This document shows positions 46,986 to 58,260 of a stretch of 64,000 bases of DNA, piece by piece. Numbering within the stretch: the stretch's first letter is position 1; each line of letters starts with the position of its first letter. The notes below the pieces were generated by a model, which was not told the DNA's origin, ran no database searches, and saw nothing but the letters and a program-made list of their open reading frames with translations. This stretch comes from Phymorhynchus buccinoides. Taxonomy: Eukaryota > Mollusca > Gastropoda > Neogastropoda > Raphitomidae. Where the stretch lies: positions 42,972,874-43,036,873 of the forward strand of contig CM065699.1 in the NCBI GenBank assembly GCA_017654935.2, read 5' to 3'. Both the position numbers and the translations under genes were made by a program.

Positions 46986-47114
46986 TCGCATGACTGAAGC
47001 AAGATAAAAATAATTGTAATACAAAGTGCAATCCAAATGTAGGCTAAGCGCCAGGAACGAATGTTTTGGCCACTGCAACTAGGGTTATCCTAAACGCCCT
47101 TGATGGCAAGCTAG

Positions 47115-47315
47115 TTAAATCCCTTGTTGGTCAGTGTTCAAAAGGGCATTCGCTCTTGCAAAAGGCAGCCATTCAAGCGGCCTCAAATAGGGTTATGGGC
47201 GAGAGTTATTCCCTTGTTTGGTCAGTACTCAAGGATCTTCCCCCACCCACCAAGGGCATTCACTCTTGCAAACAGTGGTCGTTGCAGTAGCCAACAGACC
47301 TAAGAGTAAGATCCA
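47115..47315 (+). repeat. Dispersed repeat pair, copy B (partner at 20.7 kb)
   Basis: See 20700-20915. This copy has AAGGGCATTCNCTCTTGCAA twice (about 47141 and 47250), flanking the shared centre, so the element may carry internal direct repeats. Confidence 0.6.
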
Positions 47316-47746
47316 CTTGACAACAAAAGTCAAGATTTGTAACCAGGCTGTAAACTTACCCTTAGCCCTAGTTCCTACTCCCCTAGTTTCATTGCTTTGT
47401 TATCAAGCACGTTTGCAGTCAGATTCGTAATAAACGTTTTGTTAGCGCTCTTGGAGTTATAACTAAGCGATGGAAAATATGTGGCTAAAACATGATATTT
47501 CTTAGTGTCGATAAGCCCACTCTGCTTCTGGATTCCTTCGAAAATACTGCTTATAGATTTAATCAGATGAATGATAACACAACTGATTTCGAACGTCCCT
47601 ATTCAATATATCGGTTCTATGTAAAATATAAAGTGAAATAATAATTTAAAAAATATTAAAAAATGCAACATCATTTGTATGAAGATGCCATTATGCGCTA
47701 AGCTTCCGCAATTGATGTATCCTAGAAATAGAAGTTACATTTTGTT

Positions 47747-47994
47747 TTAACCCTTTCATCGCCAATGTCGCATTTTAGCACCACAAATGGCTTAACACCC
47801 ATGTCACTAAAAAGCATCAAATCAGGGCCTGTTATCTGAAGACCCTATTTTTAATAATTTTAGGAGGTAAGGATAGGCCTAATCTGATACATGTTACAGA
47901 GGATTTCGCAATATTGCAGATATTTGATTTTCTCTACCCAGGTAAGTTTAATGGTATTTTGGGGCTGAAAAATGGCTGGCGGCGAAAGGGTTAA
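47747..47994 (+). mobile_element. TTAA-flanked piggyBac-like MITE, copy 3 (intact)
   Basis: TTAA at 47747-47750 and 47991-47994 bound a 240 bp element starting CCCTTTCATCGCCAATGTCG and ending GGCTGGCGGCGAAAGGG. Non-coding. Reference copy for the family. Confidence 0.9.
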
Positions 47995-48421
47995 TATATG
48001 AAAACCCAAACTACAAAACCTATTTACATTCTGTTTTCCGTATTCTCTTTCCAAGGAATGTTTGGCTTGCCTTCTGAAACAAAACAAAAAGTCTCAATTT
48101 ACGCACAACTTCCAATGCAAATGGTGTCTAGTTTCCTTATGCACTCATTTCAGCCCTTTCAACGGGCTCCAAAAAATTGGTGACTACAACGGGGCGCAAT
48201 TGAATATTATGGGTAATTGAAAATAGGCGCAATTGCGATGCACACACACTGGAAGGGTTCCGACTTCCGACCACAATGAAGTTGAAAACGGTACTAATTC
48301 AACGTTCTCACAATAGGCTTGGAAAGTTAAAAAAAATCCATTTTTTGGTCAATTTTGAGTTATGGGTATTGTCGTGTTCTCTGACATCTGCTGTATCTTT
48401 CATATTTATAAAAGACAATCT

Positions 48422-48680
48422 TTAACCCTTTCACCGCCAGCCATGTTTTAGCCAAAAAAAACAATTAAACTAAACTAACTGGGGTAGGAGAGAAAATAAA
48501 AATCTGCAATATTGCTAATTCTTCTGTGACATATATGACATTAGGCCTATCTTTACCTCCCAAAATTAAGAAAATAGGGTCTTTGGATAACAGACCCTGA
48601 TTTGATGCCTTTTAGTGACCATTGGGTGTTAAACCATTGTGAATTGTGCTAAAATGCGACATTGGCGGTGAAAGGGTTTT
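48422..48680 (-). mobile_element. TTAA-flanked piggyBac-like MITE, copy 4
   Basis: Inverse orientation to copy 3: begins CCCTTTCACCGCCAGCCATG after TTAA (48422-48425) and ends GACATTGGCGGTGAAAGGG at 48676. The right flank is TTTT, so one target copy is mutated. The interior is collinear with copy 3. Confidence 0.85.
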
Positions 48681-49082
48681 TTTTTGTATTCAATATTTTT
48701 TTAAATTCCATCTCTTCTTACATTCCACAATTCCTGCTTTCACTCAATTTTTCATCCAATCAACATATATACATGTAACACAATTTGAGCAAATAAATTA
48801 AAATAAAGATAAATAAATAAATAAATAGTTCATCAATATCAGGACAGGGCTCGGTTAGAGTTACAAACAGAGATAATAGTAATAATATCATAATTGGTTG
48901 GTCAAGCTTAATTGAGAGAAGTATATATTTAAAAGCAGTATTATATAATTAATATTATTAGTCAATGAAGAGAGGGTGTGGGTGTTTTTTTTTCATTACA
49001 AAACAACAATGACAACACTAACAACAACACGAATAATGTCAATCATGACAATCATCATTATAGTAATTTGGCAAGTGTGCCC
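48681..49082. other. AT-rich DNA with (AAAT)n
   Basis: Contains (AAAT)n at about 48805-48830 and (AAC)n-rich DNA at 49005-49035. No gene. Confidence 0.5.
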
Positions 49083-49901
49083 GTGTGTGTGTCTGTGTGT
49101 GTTTGTTTGTGTGTGTGTCCCCCCCCCCCCCCCCACCCCCTGAAACACGAAACGGGCCTTATAACTCCGCCGTTTCTTCGACCGAATCGCTTCAAATTTG
49201 CTGTGAGCCCTAACGGGGCGATGGCAACGGCAACCGAGGCGGCCGTGTCATTTGCGCGGTTCCGCAAATGCGCGAAACGCGCATCCGCCGGCCTCTCGGC
49301 GCCCGTATCTTCTCCGGCGTTTCTGGACCGATTGCCTTCGAATTTGGCAGGAAGATGACCGGCGGTGAAAGGGTTAATGTGGTGTGTAAATGGTCTAAAA
49401 AATGTGCTTTAGAAACGAGTAGACCAATGCATTTATTTCCCCAGCTACGGTAGACTTTCGACTGTGCTTTATCTAAACTAGCGCAACGCCGAGTTCCAGT
49501 AACGCCTAGTAACGGTAACGCCTAGTAACGGTAACGCCTAGTAACGGTAACGCCAAGTACTGGTAACGCGCTGAGTACAGCAAATTTGACCCAGCGATTC
49601 GGTTAAGAAACGGCGGGAGTCGTATAGCGCGCGCGTTTCTGAACCGATTCGCTTCCGGTTTGGTACACGGATAGTCACCGTCCCCGGTCATCTATCTGCC
49701 AAATTCGAAGGCAATCGGGCCAGAAACACCGGAGATACGGGCGCCGAGAGGCCGGCGGATGCGCGTTTCGCGCATTTGCCGAACCGCGCAAATGACACGG
49801 CCGCCTCGGTTGCCGTTGCCATCGGCCCGTTAGGGCTCACAGCAAATTTGAAGCGATTCGGTCGAAACACGGCGGAGTTATAAGGCCCGTTTCGTGTTTC
49901 A

Positions 49902-49961
<60 letters not shown>
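49083..49961. mobile_element. Large inverted-repeat element with microsatellite ends
   Basis: A 222 bp arm at 49140-49362 is repeated in inverse at 49683-49903 with only about 8-10 differences (~96% identity). Both begin CTGAAACACGAAACGGGCCT next to a dinucleotide run: (GT)n plus C-run at left (49083-49139), (AC)n at right (49904-49961). The left arm ends GGCGGTGAAAGGG + TTAA (49361-49377), the same end as the piggyBac-like MITEs. The 320 bp centre holds a 16 bp minisatellite (TAACGCCTAGTAACGG, 49499-49568). The words TTTCTG.ACCGATTCGCTTC recur inside arms and centre. Non-coding despite 90-codon frames. Confidence 0.75.
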
Positions 49962-49963
<2 letters not shown>

Positions 49964-50189
49964 GACAGTTGGCTTATTACTATATGATGGCTGGTGCTCA
50001 CCCTACACACTTTCGTGGTGCGGGGTCACAGTTGTAGCTATAGTCGTAAAGTGACAAATAAAGGACAGTCTGTGTAGTAGTCTGTTGTCGTCTTTCTGTG
50101 TCCCAGCAGCGACTCGCATGTCGCTCGTTTCTATGCTAGTTGGTTGTTGTTGGGTTTTTTTCCTTCTGTAGTGTCGATGTGGGGAGAGA

Positions 50190-50276
50190 GAGAACGAACG
50201 AACGAACGAACGAAATTTTGTTTATTCAGGGTTATAAGATAAGCAAACATTGCTTTTTTACGCTCAGCCCTGAGGC
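50190..50276 (-). mobile_element. Retroelement 3' end with (AACG)n tail
   Basis: (GAAC)n at 50193-50213, then AATTTTGTTTATTCAGGGTT and TTGCTTTTTTACGCTCAGCC. A closely related layout occurs at 50666-50750 next to AATTGAATTG. Read on the minus strand both look like short retroposon 3' ends with different simple tails. Confidence 0.45.
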
Positions 50277-50603
50277 AAAACAAAGGATTAAACAAATATA
50301 TATATACAAAAAAATGAAGCGCTTGCGTAACAAATACTACTACTACAAAGCATTCAAAAAAAGTAAATATTAAAAAATAACATAACACAATACTATACAT
50401 CATCAATCTACAACACTAATAATAGGAAGAAGGTGATGGGGAGAGGGCTTGGAGGCGGGAAAAGGTACAATCATTGATTTAAATGGCACATGGATAATAT
50501 TTAGGCCTATGCCACACTGATCTGTATATAATATGACACACAGCATTCAAATCACCAAGTAAAATAGACAAACCATGCAATGATTTATACTTTTATACCC
50601 AGG

Positions 50604-50604
50604 A

Positions 50605-50635
<31 letters not shown>

Positions 50636-50666
50636 GGAGAGGAGAGAGAGAGAGAGAGAGAGAGAA
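50604..50666. repeat. (GA)n microsatellite
   Basis: About 60 bp of (GA)n with three interruptions. Confidence 0.9.
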
Positions 50667-50750
50667 TTGAATTGAATGGAATGAATTTTATTTATAGAGG
50701 GTAATAGAATCAAATATAACATGCTTTTTTTGTATCCAGCCCTCTGGAAA
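50667..50750 (-). mobile_element. Retroelement 3' end, second copy
   Basis: AATTGAATTGAATGGAATG tail, then AATTTTATTTATAGAGGGTA and ATGCTTTTTTTGTATCCAGC CCTCTG, matching the 50.2 kb copy in order (AATTTTNTTTAT..AGGGT ... GCTTTTTT ... AGCCCT). Confidence 0.45.
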
Positions 50751-51146
50751 ACCCCACAAACAACATATACAAGTAGAAATAAAAAATGAAAACGAGTAGA
50801 GACAAAGCTATATATGTATATATATAGGTCGTGATGTGAATGTGAGATCTTTTCATTTATACTGAAGATAAGCTTACCTGGCTTCACTCGATCATTGGAG
50901 TCCCCTGAGGTAAGTTTGAATAAAACTGATATATTGGGAATATTTGTGTGTTTGTTTTCTTCTTCTTCTTCAATTCTTGTACGTTTATTATATGTTATTT
51001 TACATATGATTTTTACCATTTCTTTTGAATGAAGTGCTGTTTTGCTTTTATTGTGGACTTTCAATCTGGTACAAAGAGGACAACCATTTCTCTTGGAGAA
51101 AGTCTTCTAGCTCAGCTTGAATGTTCACTGTGGACATTCTTTGCAG

Positions 51147-51227
51147 GCCGTCATGCAGACTGAAGTGTCTTTCACAAGACAGCTGTCTTTGGATAGGCAT
51201 TGTCTATCTCCCCCATTGGGAGAACAA
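51147..51227 (+). CDS. Candidate 81 nt internal exon
   Basis: Acceptor TTCTTTGCAG before 51147 and donor CAA/GTAAAT after 51227 bound exactly 27 codons: AVMQTEVSFTRQLSLDRHCL SPPLGEQ. The phase is 0 at both ends. The protein is not recognised and the surrounding DNA has no other exon, so this may be chance. Confidence 0.25.
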
Positions 51228-51344
51228 GTAAATCAGCACCATTATTTTATTTTATTCTTTTCAGAACACAGAACAAATCGTAAAGTTAAAATTAAAGTAA
51301 TTGAGTTTTTTTCCTAGGTTCACAAACACATACATTGGACACAA

Positions 51345-51465
51345 TAGAGAGAGAGAGAGAGGAGGGATGGAGAGAAGAGAGAGAGATAGAGAGAGGGAGA
51401 GAGGAGAGAGGAGAGAGATTGCGAGAGATCGGAGAGAGAGAATCGAGAGAGAGAAAATTGAAACA
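51345..51465. repeat. GA-rich microsatellite
   Basis: Imperfect (GA)n with GGAGAG interruptions. Confidence 0.85.
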
Positions 51466-51654
51466 ATTTATGCCATTAGCTTTCAAAGGCCCTTGTGGCA
51501 AGGGGGGTTACAACACTAACTTATTTTTTTACATAAATTGAAGTGAAGTGAAATGCGGCAAAGAAGAAACAAAAATAAAAAGGAAAATAAACAAAAATAC
51601 CAAACTGTATTACGGTTATGCATAATGTGGCACACAGACCACATTTCGGGTGTA

Positions 51655-51946
51655 CACACATCACACACACACACACACACACACACCACACACACACAAC
51701 ACACACCACACCACACACACACACAACACACACACACCAGCACACACACACACAACACACACACTTACTCACTTGCTACATGAATTTTCAAAATAAACAT
51801 GAAAAGCATCATCATCATGACCTCCAACAATCATAATCAAAGTAAAGTCAAGTAATCAGGAGCTCAAAAGTCACAGACACACACACACACACATGTGCAC
51901 ACGCACGCACACGCACGCACGCACACACGCCCACAACGCACGCACA

Positions 51947-51983
<37 letters not shown>

Positions 51984-52025
51984 GGGAACCCACACACACA
52001 CAAACACACACACAAAACACACACC
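51655..52025. repeat. Two (AC)n blocks
   Basis: (AC)n at 51655-51770 and 51875-52022, the second including CGCACG words. The 105 bp between them includes CATCATCATCATGACC. Non-coding. Confidence 0.85.
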
Positions 52026-52152
52026 TTGTTTAAAGGCATAAAGAGTAAGATGGAAATATACATATGAAAAAGGAATAATGTGAATGGTACAGTGTAAATT
52101 ACTAGCACACATCAGCATCAATACCATCATCCAATGTCAAAGGACACAAGGA

Positions 52153-52446
52153 TCTCTCTCATCTCTCTCTCTCTCTCTCTGCTCTCTCTCTCTCCTCTCT
52201 CTCTCTTCTCTCTCTCTCTCCCACTCTCTCTCTCCCTCCCTTCTGTCACTCTCACACACAGCTACACACACATAGATTGAACCATTTATGTCATATACAA
52301 AAACAAACATCTTCCTGACCATCAAGCCATAACAAAGAAAGGAAGGTAACAATGCAAGAATAACAATTCCGAGAGACGAGAGAGAGATGAGAGAGAGAGA
52401 GAGAGGAGAGAAGAGAGAGAGAGAGAGAGAAGAGGAGAGAGAGAGT
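52153..52446. repeat. (CT)n block and inverted (GA)n block
   Basis: (CT)n at 52153-52250 and (GA)n at 52373-52446 face each other across 120 bp, so they could pair. Non-coding. Confidence 0.8.
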
Positions 52447-52647
52447 GCTGTAGTGGCTGCGGAATGTCTTGCGGTTAAACAGCATATAACGGGGCGTGTT
52501 GTTGACTTCAATAGACGTTGTGTTCCACTGATCATGGGTAGCCTTGTCGTTAGCCTAGGATTTGTAGAATTGGGTTGGAACGCTCAAAGAATGTATTGTC
52601 TTCGTCCTGAGACCATTCTCGTAGTTGCTGTGAACGTTCTTGTTTGT

Positions 52648-53236
52648 TTCGATGGCAATTATTTTTTCTATTTAGATTGCAAGTATGTTTCTATTTGATG
52701 GCCAAGTATTGTCCTGTTTGATGGCAAGTATTTTTCTATTAGATCGGCACAGTATGTTTTGTCATTGTGGATGGCAAGTATTGTTCCTATTTTGATTGGC
52801 AAGTATGTTTCCTATTTGACTGGCAAGTGTTGTCCAATTTGATGGCAAGTATGTTTCTATTGATAGGCAAGTATTTTTTCTATTTGATGGCAAGTATTTT
52901 TCTATTTGATGGGCAAGTATTTTTTCCTATTGATGGCAAGTATTGTTCCGGTTGATGGCAAGGATTGCCTATTTGAGGCAAGTATTGTTCCTGTTGGATG
53001 GCAAGTATTTTTTATTTAGATGGCAAGGTATTTTTTCATTTGAATGGCAAGTATTGTTCTAGTTCATGGCAAAGTATTTTCCTATTTGATGGCAAGTATT
53101 TTCCTACTTGATGGCAAGTATGTTTCTATTTGATGGCCAAGTATTTTTCTATTTGATGGCAAGTACTGTTTCATTGATGGTCAAGTATGTTATAATTCAT
53201 GGCAAGTATTTTCATAATGATGGGCAAGTAGCTTTC
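52648..53236 (+). repeat. ~22 bp minisatellite, about 25 units
   Basis: Units around GATGGCAAGTATTTTTCTATTT (split: GATGGCAAGTATT, TTTCTATTT) with frequent single-base additions (GGCCAAG, GATTGGC, GGGCAAG). The variation is mostly indels, which fits either sequencing noise or old slippage. Confidence 0.85.
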
Positions 53237-53491
53237 CACTATGCGTTTTTGCCATGGGGAAATAGAAAAATTCCAGTGAGTAATGTTAAACGTGTAACCA
53301 GACCTACAGCAGCTACAAAGGTATTTGCTACTACCTAACACAACCAGGTACCGCAAATCAACGAGTGCGTTCTTAAAACAGTTAACAAGGGGAAATAAAA
53401 GTCAAATGAAGAATCGTGTCTGTCGTTTGGGCAGTTTCTCTCATTCCCATATAACTTACTACCCGAGTAAGTGCTTAAGTTAAATGTACGT
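53237..53491. other. Intergenic DNA
   Basis: No gene supported. Confidence 0.4.
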
Positions 53492-53680
53492 TAACCGCAG
53501 TTTTGTCCAAATTCCGCCGTTTTGTTATAGGTTAGATCCGCCGTTTGTCAAATTTTTATTATGATTCCAGACACGGAAACGGCGGGTTCAAAACCGCCGT
53601 TTTTGTCTAAGACAAAACGGCCGGCGGTTGGTCAAAACGGGCGCCCGATTTGAAACCGCTGTTTTGTCAAATGACAGTTG
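53492..53680. repeat. Cluster of CCGCCGTTTTGTC words in both orientations
   Basis: At least six copies of CCGC(C/T)GTTTTGTC or its inverse within 190 bp, among them 53516-53525, 53540-53552, 53592-53613 and 53660-53672. Neighbouring inverse copies (about 53592-53640) can form hairpins. Probably part of a MITE or of a degenerate satellite. Confidence 0.6.
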
Positions 53681-54814
53681 GAATTATAAAAAGTATCCGT
53701 TCAAGTTCTCACCTTTTTGTTTAATCTTTGTTAAATAAAAAATAATAACTAGCGTCTTTTAATTTTTAACAGAGGCGCAATCTGATAAGAAGACAAATGG
53801 GATTGTATCGACTTTGTGTCCACATTGTTAGTAAAGGGCATGATCACTGATCAGCAAGGTGAAGACGGGCCGGGGGAGGTGTTTGGCCTTTGCTGTTGCT
53901 GAGCATGCCCGTTATGGAGGTGCAATCTGCGGTGGGGGCATTGGACTGAGAGGACGACCCATGTAGGGGTCATCGGAGGGGCACCCTGAAAGTATGCAAT
54001 TTAACACTACTTGATGAGTCATCAGACCTCAAGTGATCCCCCCTAGAAATAAGCATGGTGACCTAGCTTGTTTTTGTGGAACACAACGCGCCCTGTCACA
54101 GGGCTCATCAACAGCCAACGCGTTGAACACCCACAACATCGTCCCATCTTGGATGACACCCAGTTCCTGAACGTCAACCGAGTGAAACAGGCATGGGAAA
54201 TGCCTAGGTTGAGCTGATTACGCATGTTCCGCCCAGGTCACCGAACTGGATGCCTGGGAAAGAGACCTGGTTAGGGAGTGAGGACCATCCCACAGATCTC
54301 AGCTGGACAGACTCATTGCCTCACTCGCCATGCCGCTTCCAAGCCTGTATTCATGCCCACGGAGGTACACTCGCTAGTTAATGACGTTATGTAACTGTTT
54401 GCGCACTGTATCTTTGAATTGGAAATTGGCAGTTGGCTTTATTCACCCTGTTTCTGGCACCCTTCTTTGTTGCTCAGTATACTGAGATGAGATGAATCTT
54501 TCTATGTGATTTACTCAGGTTCACTTAAGAAATGTTGAAGATGAAACAGTAAAAAATCTTACCAACGATTTATGATTTAAAGGGATTTGCAGTGAGAAGT
54601 TGTTGCTTGAAATTTATTGTGCGGAGTATATGTGATACAACGAGTGCCACATACGGCAAGTCCCCACAAAATGTCTCTCTCTCTAGCTTGTGTCTGTCAA
54701 ATCTACATAAAACGCATTGCGCGCGCCCACACGCGTACGTGTACACTCACACACACACACAAGCGCATCCAGACTGTAACACTACAGCTCCCTGTTACAG
54801 TCCTGCCTTCAGTA
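53681..54814. other. Intergenic DNA, GC-richer 53.85-54.4 kb
   Basis: No gene recognised. A short (AC)n lies at 54748-54762. Confidence 0.35.
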
Positions 54815-55216
54815 TAAGCTGGCTTGTCCTATCTTCCGTCACTTGAACAGACCCCCTCCTTACCTCTTCAGAGCTCTTACACCTACAACTCCTTCCGCTC
54901 ACTCCAAGTCTCGAAAACACAAAACCTGAAAGTTCGAAAACAAAATCTAAACTCATTGGTGACCGCAGTTTCAGTTCCAGGCCGTTTGGAATTCCCTCCC
55001 AGTTCGTCTCCGCCATGACCCAAACATCTCTACTTGCAAAGATAACACTCAAGGACTCGCTATCACAGCTCGTTCGGTTTGTAAATGTTTCATTCTTGAT
55101 CTTGTACCCTGGGTGACTGATTGGGTGATAATGTTTTGTGTGACTGCAGGAGTACAGGATGAAGCGCCCTGAGGGTAAAATAAGCATAGAACTGCTATCC
55201 AGTATTATATATATTA
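54815..55216 (+). pseudogene. Decayed LINE ORF2 C-terminus and 3' tail
   Basis: Frameshifted pieces read YTYNSFRSLQVSKTQNLKVR, KQNLNS, then DRSFSSRPFGIPSQF. These are the equivalents of the SPSRSLRSS...TKTYGERSFSFSAPSVWN segment intact at 41.4-42.05 kb. The 3' end has AAGCGCCCTGAGGGT ... CTGCTAT ... ATTATATATATTAT, the decayed form of the GCGC/TATAAAT/(ATT)n LINE tail. Older than the 41.4 kb copy. The long minus-strand frame here is a shadow. Confidence 0.6.
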
Positions 55217-55224
55217 TATTCTGT

Positions 55225-56000
55225 GCGTTGCCCCCCCCCCCCTCCCCACAAAAGATATATTGTGTGGGACCAGGGGTATGTGGCAACAAAAGTAGGGTCC
55301 TGTGTTGCTGTGCTCCTCTTTTGAAAAGCACGTTCGCGGGCAGCCCATAAAGGCTACTCGCTCCTATCCACTTATCAAGTGGTTCTCTTCTTTTATACAT
55401 ATACAAAAAAACGCACACTCTGCGTCAAATTGGTTGATCGTGTTATACACACACACACACACACAAATATCTGTGGGGTTTTTTTTTGGATAAAGCCTGT
55501 GAGGCTGTTGTGTGGGTGTGTGTGTGTGTGTGTGGTAGGGGTGTGTGTGTGTTTGTGTGGTGTTTGTGTGTTTGTGTTGTTGTGGGGTTTTGTATGTGTG
55601 TGTGGGTGTGTGTGTTGTCGTGCGTGCCGTGCTGTGCGCGTGTGTATGTGCGTGCGGTGTGTTATTTTGGTGTGTTTGTCTGTCTGTGTATGTGTACGTG
55701 CGTGAGCATACACGGTATGTGCTAATAATATGAGGAGTGGGTGTGTGTGTCTGCTGCGCGGTGTGTGTGTGTCTTGCGCGCGGAGTTAGGTGTGCGTGTG
55801 TATAATATAATATATAATATATATATATATATAACGTGTGATGTGTGTGGTGTGTTTGTGTTTTAGAGGTGTGTATGTGTGTGTGTGTAGAGACGGGTGT
55901 ATATATAATACGTGTGTGGTGAGAAGTGAGACGACAGACAGAGAGGTGTGTGTGTGAGAATATACGTGTGTGTATATCATTGAGGCGAGGTGTGTATGCT
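55225..56000. repeat. C-run, then GT-rich simple sequence up to the gap
   Basis: C-run at about 55229-55246; (AC)n at 55448-55465; from 55515 to 56000 GT-rich DNA with an (AT)n patch (about 55803-55833). Confidence 0.85.
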
Positions 56001-56500
56001 NNNNNNNNNNNNNNNNNNNNNNNNNNNNNNNNNNNNNNNNNNNNNNNNNNNNNNNNNNNNNNNNNNNNNNNNNNNNNNNNNNNNNNNNNNNNNNNNNNNN
56101 NNNNNNNNNNNNNNNNNNNNNNNNNNNNNNNNNNNNNNNNNNNNNNNNNNNNNNNNNNNNNNNNNNNNNNNNNNNNNNNNNNNNNNNNNNNNNNNNNNNN
56201 NNNNNNNNNNNNNNNNNNNNNNNNNNNNNNNNNNNNNNNNNNNNNNNNNNNNNNNNNNNNNNNNNNNNNNNNNNNNNNNNNNNNNNNNNNNNNNNNNNNN
56301 NNNNNNNNNNNNNNNNNNNNNNNNNNNNNNNNNNNNNNNNNNNNNNNNNNNNNNNNNNNNNNNNNNNNNNNNNNNNNNNNNNNNNNNNNNNNNNNNNNNN
56401 NNNNNNNNNNNNNNNNNNNNNNNNNNNNNNNNNNNNNNNNNNNNNNNNNNNNNNNNNNNNNNNNNNNNNNNNNNNNNNNNNNNNNNNNNNNNNNNNNNNN
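56001..56500. other. Assembly gap, exactly 500 N
   Basis: A fixed-size placeholder inside GT/GCGT simple sequence; the real missing length is unknown. Confidence 0.99.
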
Positions 56501-56501
56501 G

Positions 56502-56537
<36 letters not shown>

Positions 56538-56578
56538 TGTGCGTGCGTGCGTGTGTGTGTGCGTGCGCGCGCGCCCGA
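56501..56578. repeat. (GTGC)n microsatellite
   Basis: Perfect (GTGC)n for about 40 bp from the gap edge, then GTGTGTGCGTGCGCGC. Confidence 0.9.
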
Positions 56579-56924
56579 GCATGTACCGTGTTGATAACAA
56601 ATAATCTGACACCAACTTTGCAAACTGCATGCAGCCTAGTTAGTAGCCCCGATTGCACAACCACACTGCATACGATTTGACTCCAATACGATGCGATTGT
56701 GACGATGATTGTGAGTGAGGATTCAAGTGACATGCTTCCGTCTAAAAAAATAACGAGACTATTTTCGGTCATTATTAGTCCTGTAGACCCACACCACACG
56801 AAATCAATGCAATGTCCGATACAAAAATGAGATATTTTATCATCAGATTCGCGTATTATGGGAGACTTCAAATAATAATAATAATGAACATAATTAGTAG
56901 GATGTCATCAAATTTAGAATTTAG
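56579..56924. other. Intergenic DNA
   Basis: No gene; (AAT)n at about 56870-56884. Confidence 0.4.
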
Positions 56925-57284
56925 ACAGTAGAATCCCCCCGTGGGGATACCGGGGGGGTCTTTTGTATAAATAGTTCCTCCACCTTCTGGAAGTTCTGTG
57001 CTTGTAACCTTCTCTAATCTGTCACTCTCTTTGACTCTGCCTTTTTCCCTTTGCTTACTGTCATCTACTATCTTTCTGCCTTTCTCCGGTCCATTCTCCT
57101 GCCTTTTATCCAAAACGATTCTTCCAGAAAAATTTTCTCCTTTGAGCTCCTCCGAAATCGGAATGTGTCGGCTGTACGCCAGCCGGGGATACCAGTGAAA
57201 CTGAAAACCGGACACATAAAAATGTACCTTACCCATTATGGCCATATGGCCTGGGAACGCAGAAGAAGAAGAAGAAGAAGAAGA
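56925..57284 (+). mobile_element. Retroposon 3' end with (AAG)n tail, copy A
   Basis: Shares GTCTTTTGTA..AATAGTTCC, CACCTTCTGGAAGTTC, TGTCACTCTC, CTTACTGTCATCTACT and GTCCATTCTCCTGCCTTTTA with 62205-62460. Ends ATTATGGCCATATGGCCTGG, GAACGCAGAAG and then (AAG)7. The simple tail points to retroposition (LINE or SINE 3' end). No reverse-transcriptase coding. Confidence 0.65.
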
Positions 57285-57434
57285 CAGTAGAAGTCCATGT
57301 CAATCATGCCTGACCAATGTCAAAATCGGATCGTAGTGAATCGAATCGTATGCAGTGTGATGGTTAGGCTTTTACGTAGAGGCCGAAACTGATAGCGATT
57401 AGCACAGCGTGACACCAATTTCCCCAACACGCAT

Positions 57435-57790
<356 letters not shown>

Positions 57791-58260
57791 GACGTTTCCA
57801 AGCATGAAATCTTTGATACGGAAGTTTTGGCGAGCGATGATGACCCAATCTACCTTACTAAATCTTTTGTGTGACGTAAGTCGTGAATAATTAAGTAAGG
57901 AGGTTGTTGTTTTTCTTTTAGGAAAGAAAGTTGGATAAAAATGATATTGTTTGTATTTTTTTATGATTTTGAGATTGTTGAGACGTTCTAATATGATTTA
58001 CTTAATCTAATCATATAGTTGCTATGAAAAAATGATGACTAAAACATACGGAAATACGTCACGGGGTTACGTCATGGTTAAGGCTTTGACGTAACCTTAG
58101 AGCAGTTGAAGTTTTGGTTCTCTTGCTAAGAGGCCGTGTTTTTTCATCCTCCTCTAAATTTAACTGTTATTTTTTTTATTCAAGTTGGTATTTGTTTCTA
58201 AAGTTTATTATCATTCAACTAAACCGAACGCCTACATAGTGCTACATAGTGCTGACACTT
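57791..58260. other. Left flank of the satellite
   Basis: AT-rich DNA. A short direct repeat, CTACATAGTG, occurs twice at about 58232-58251, just before the satellite. No gene seen. Confidence 0.4.
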
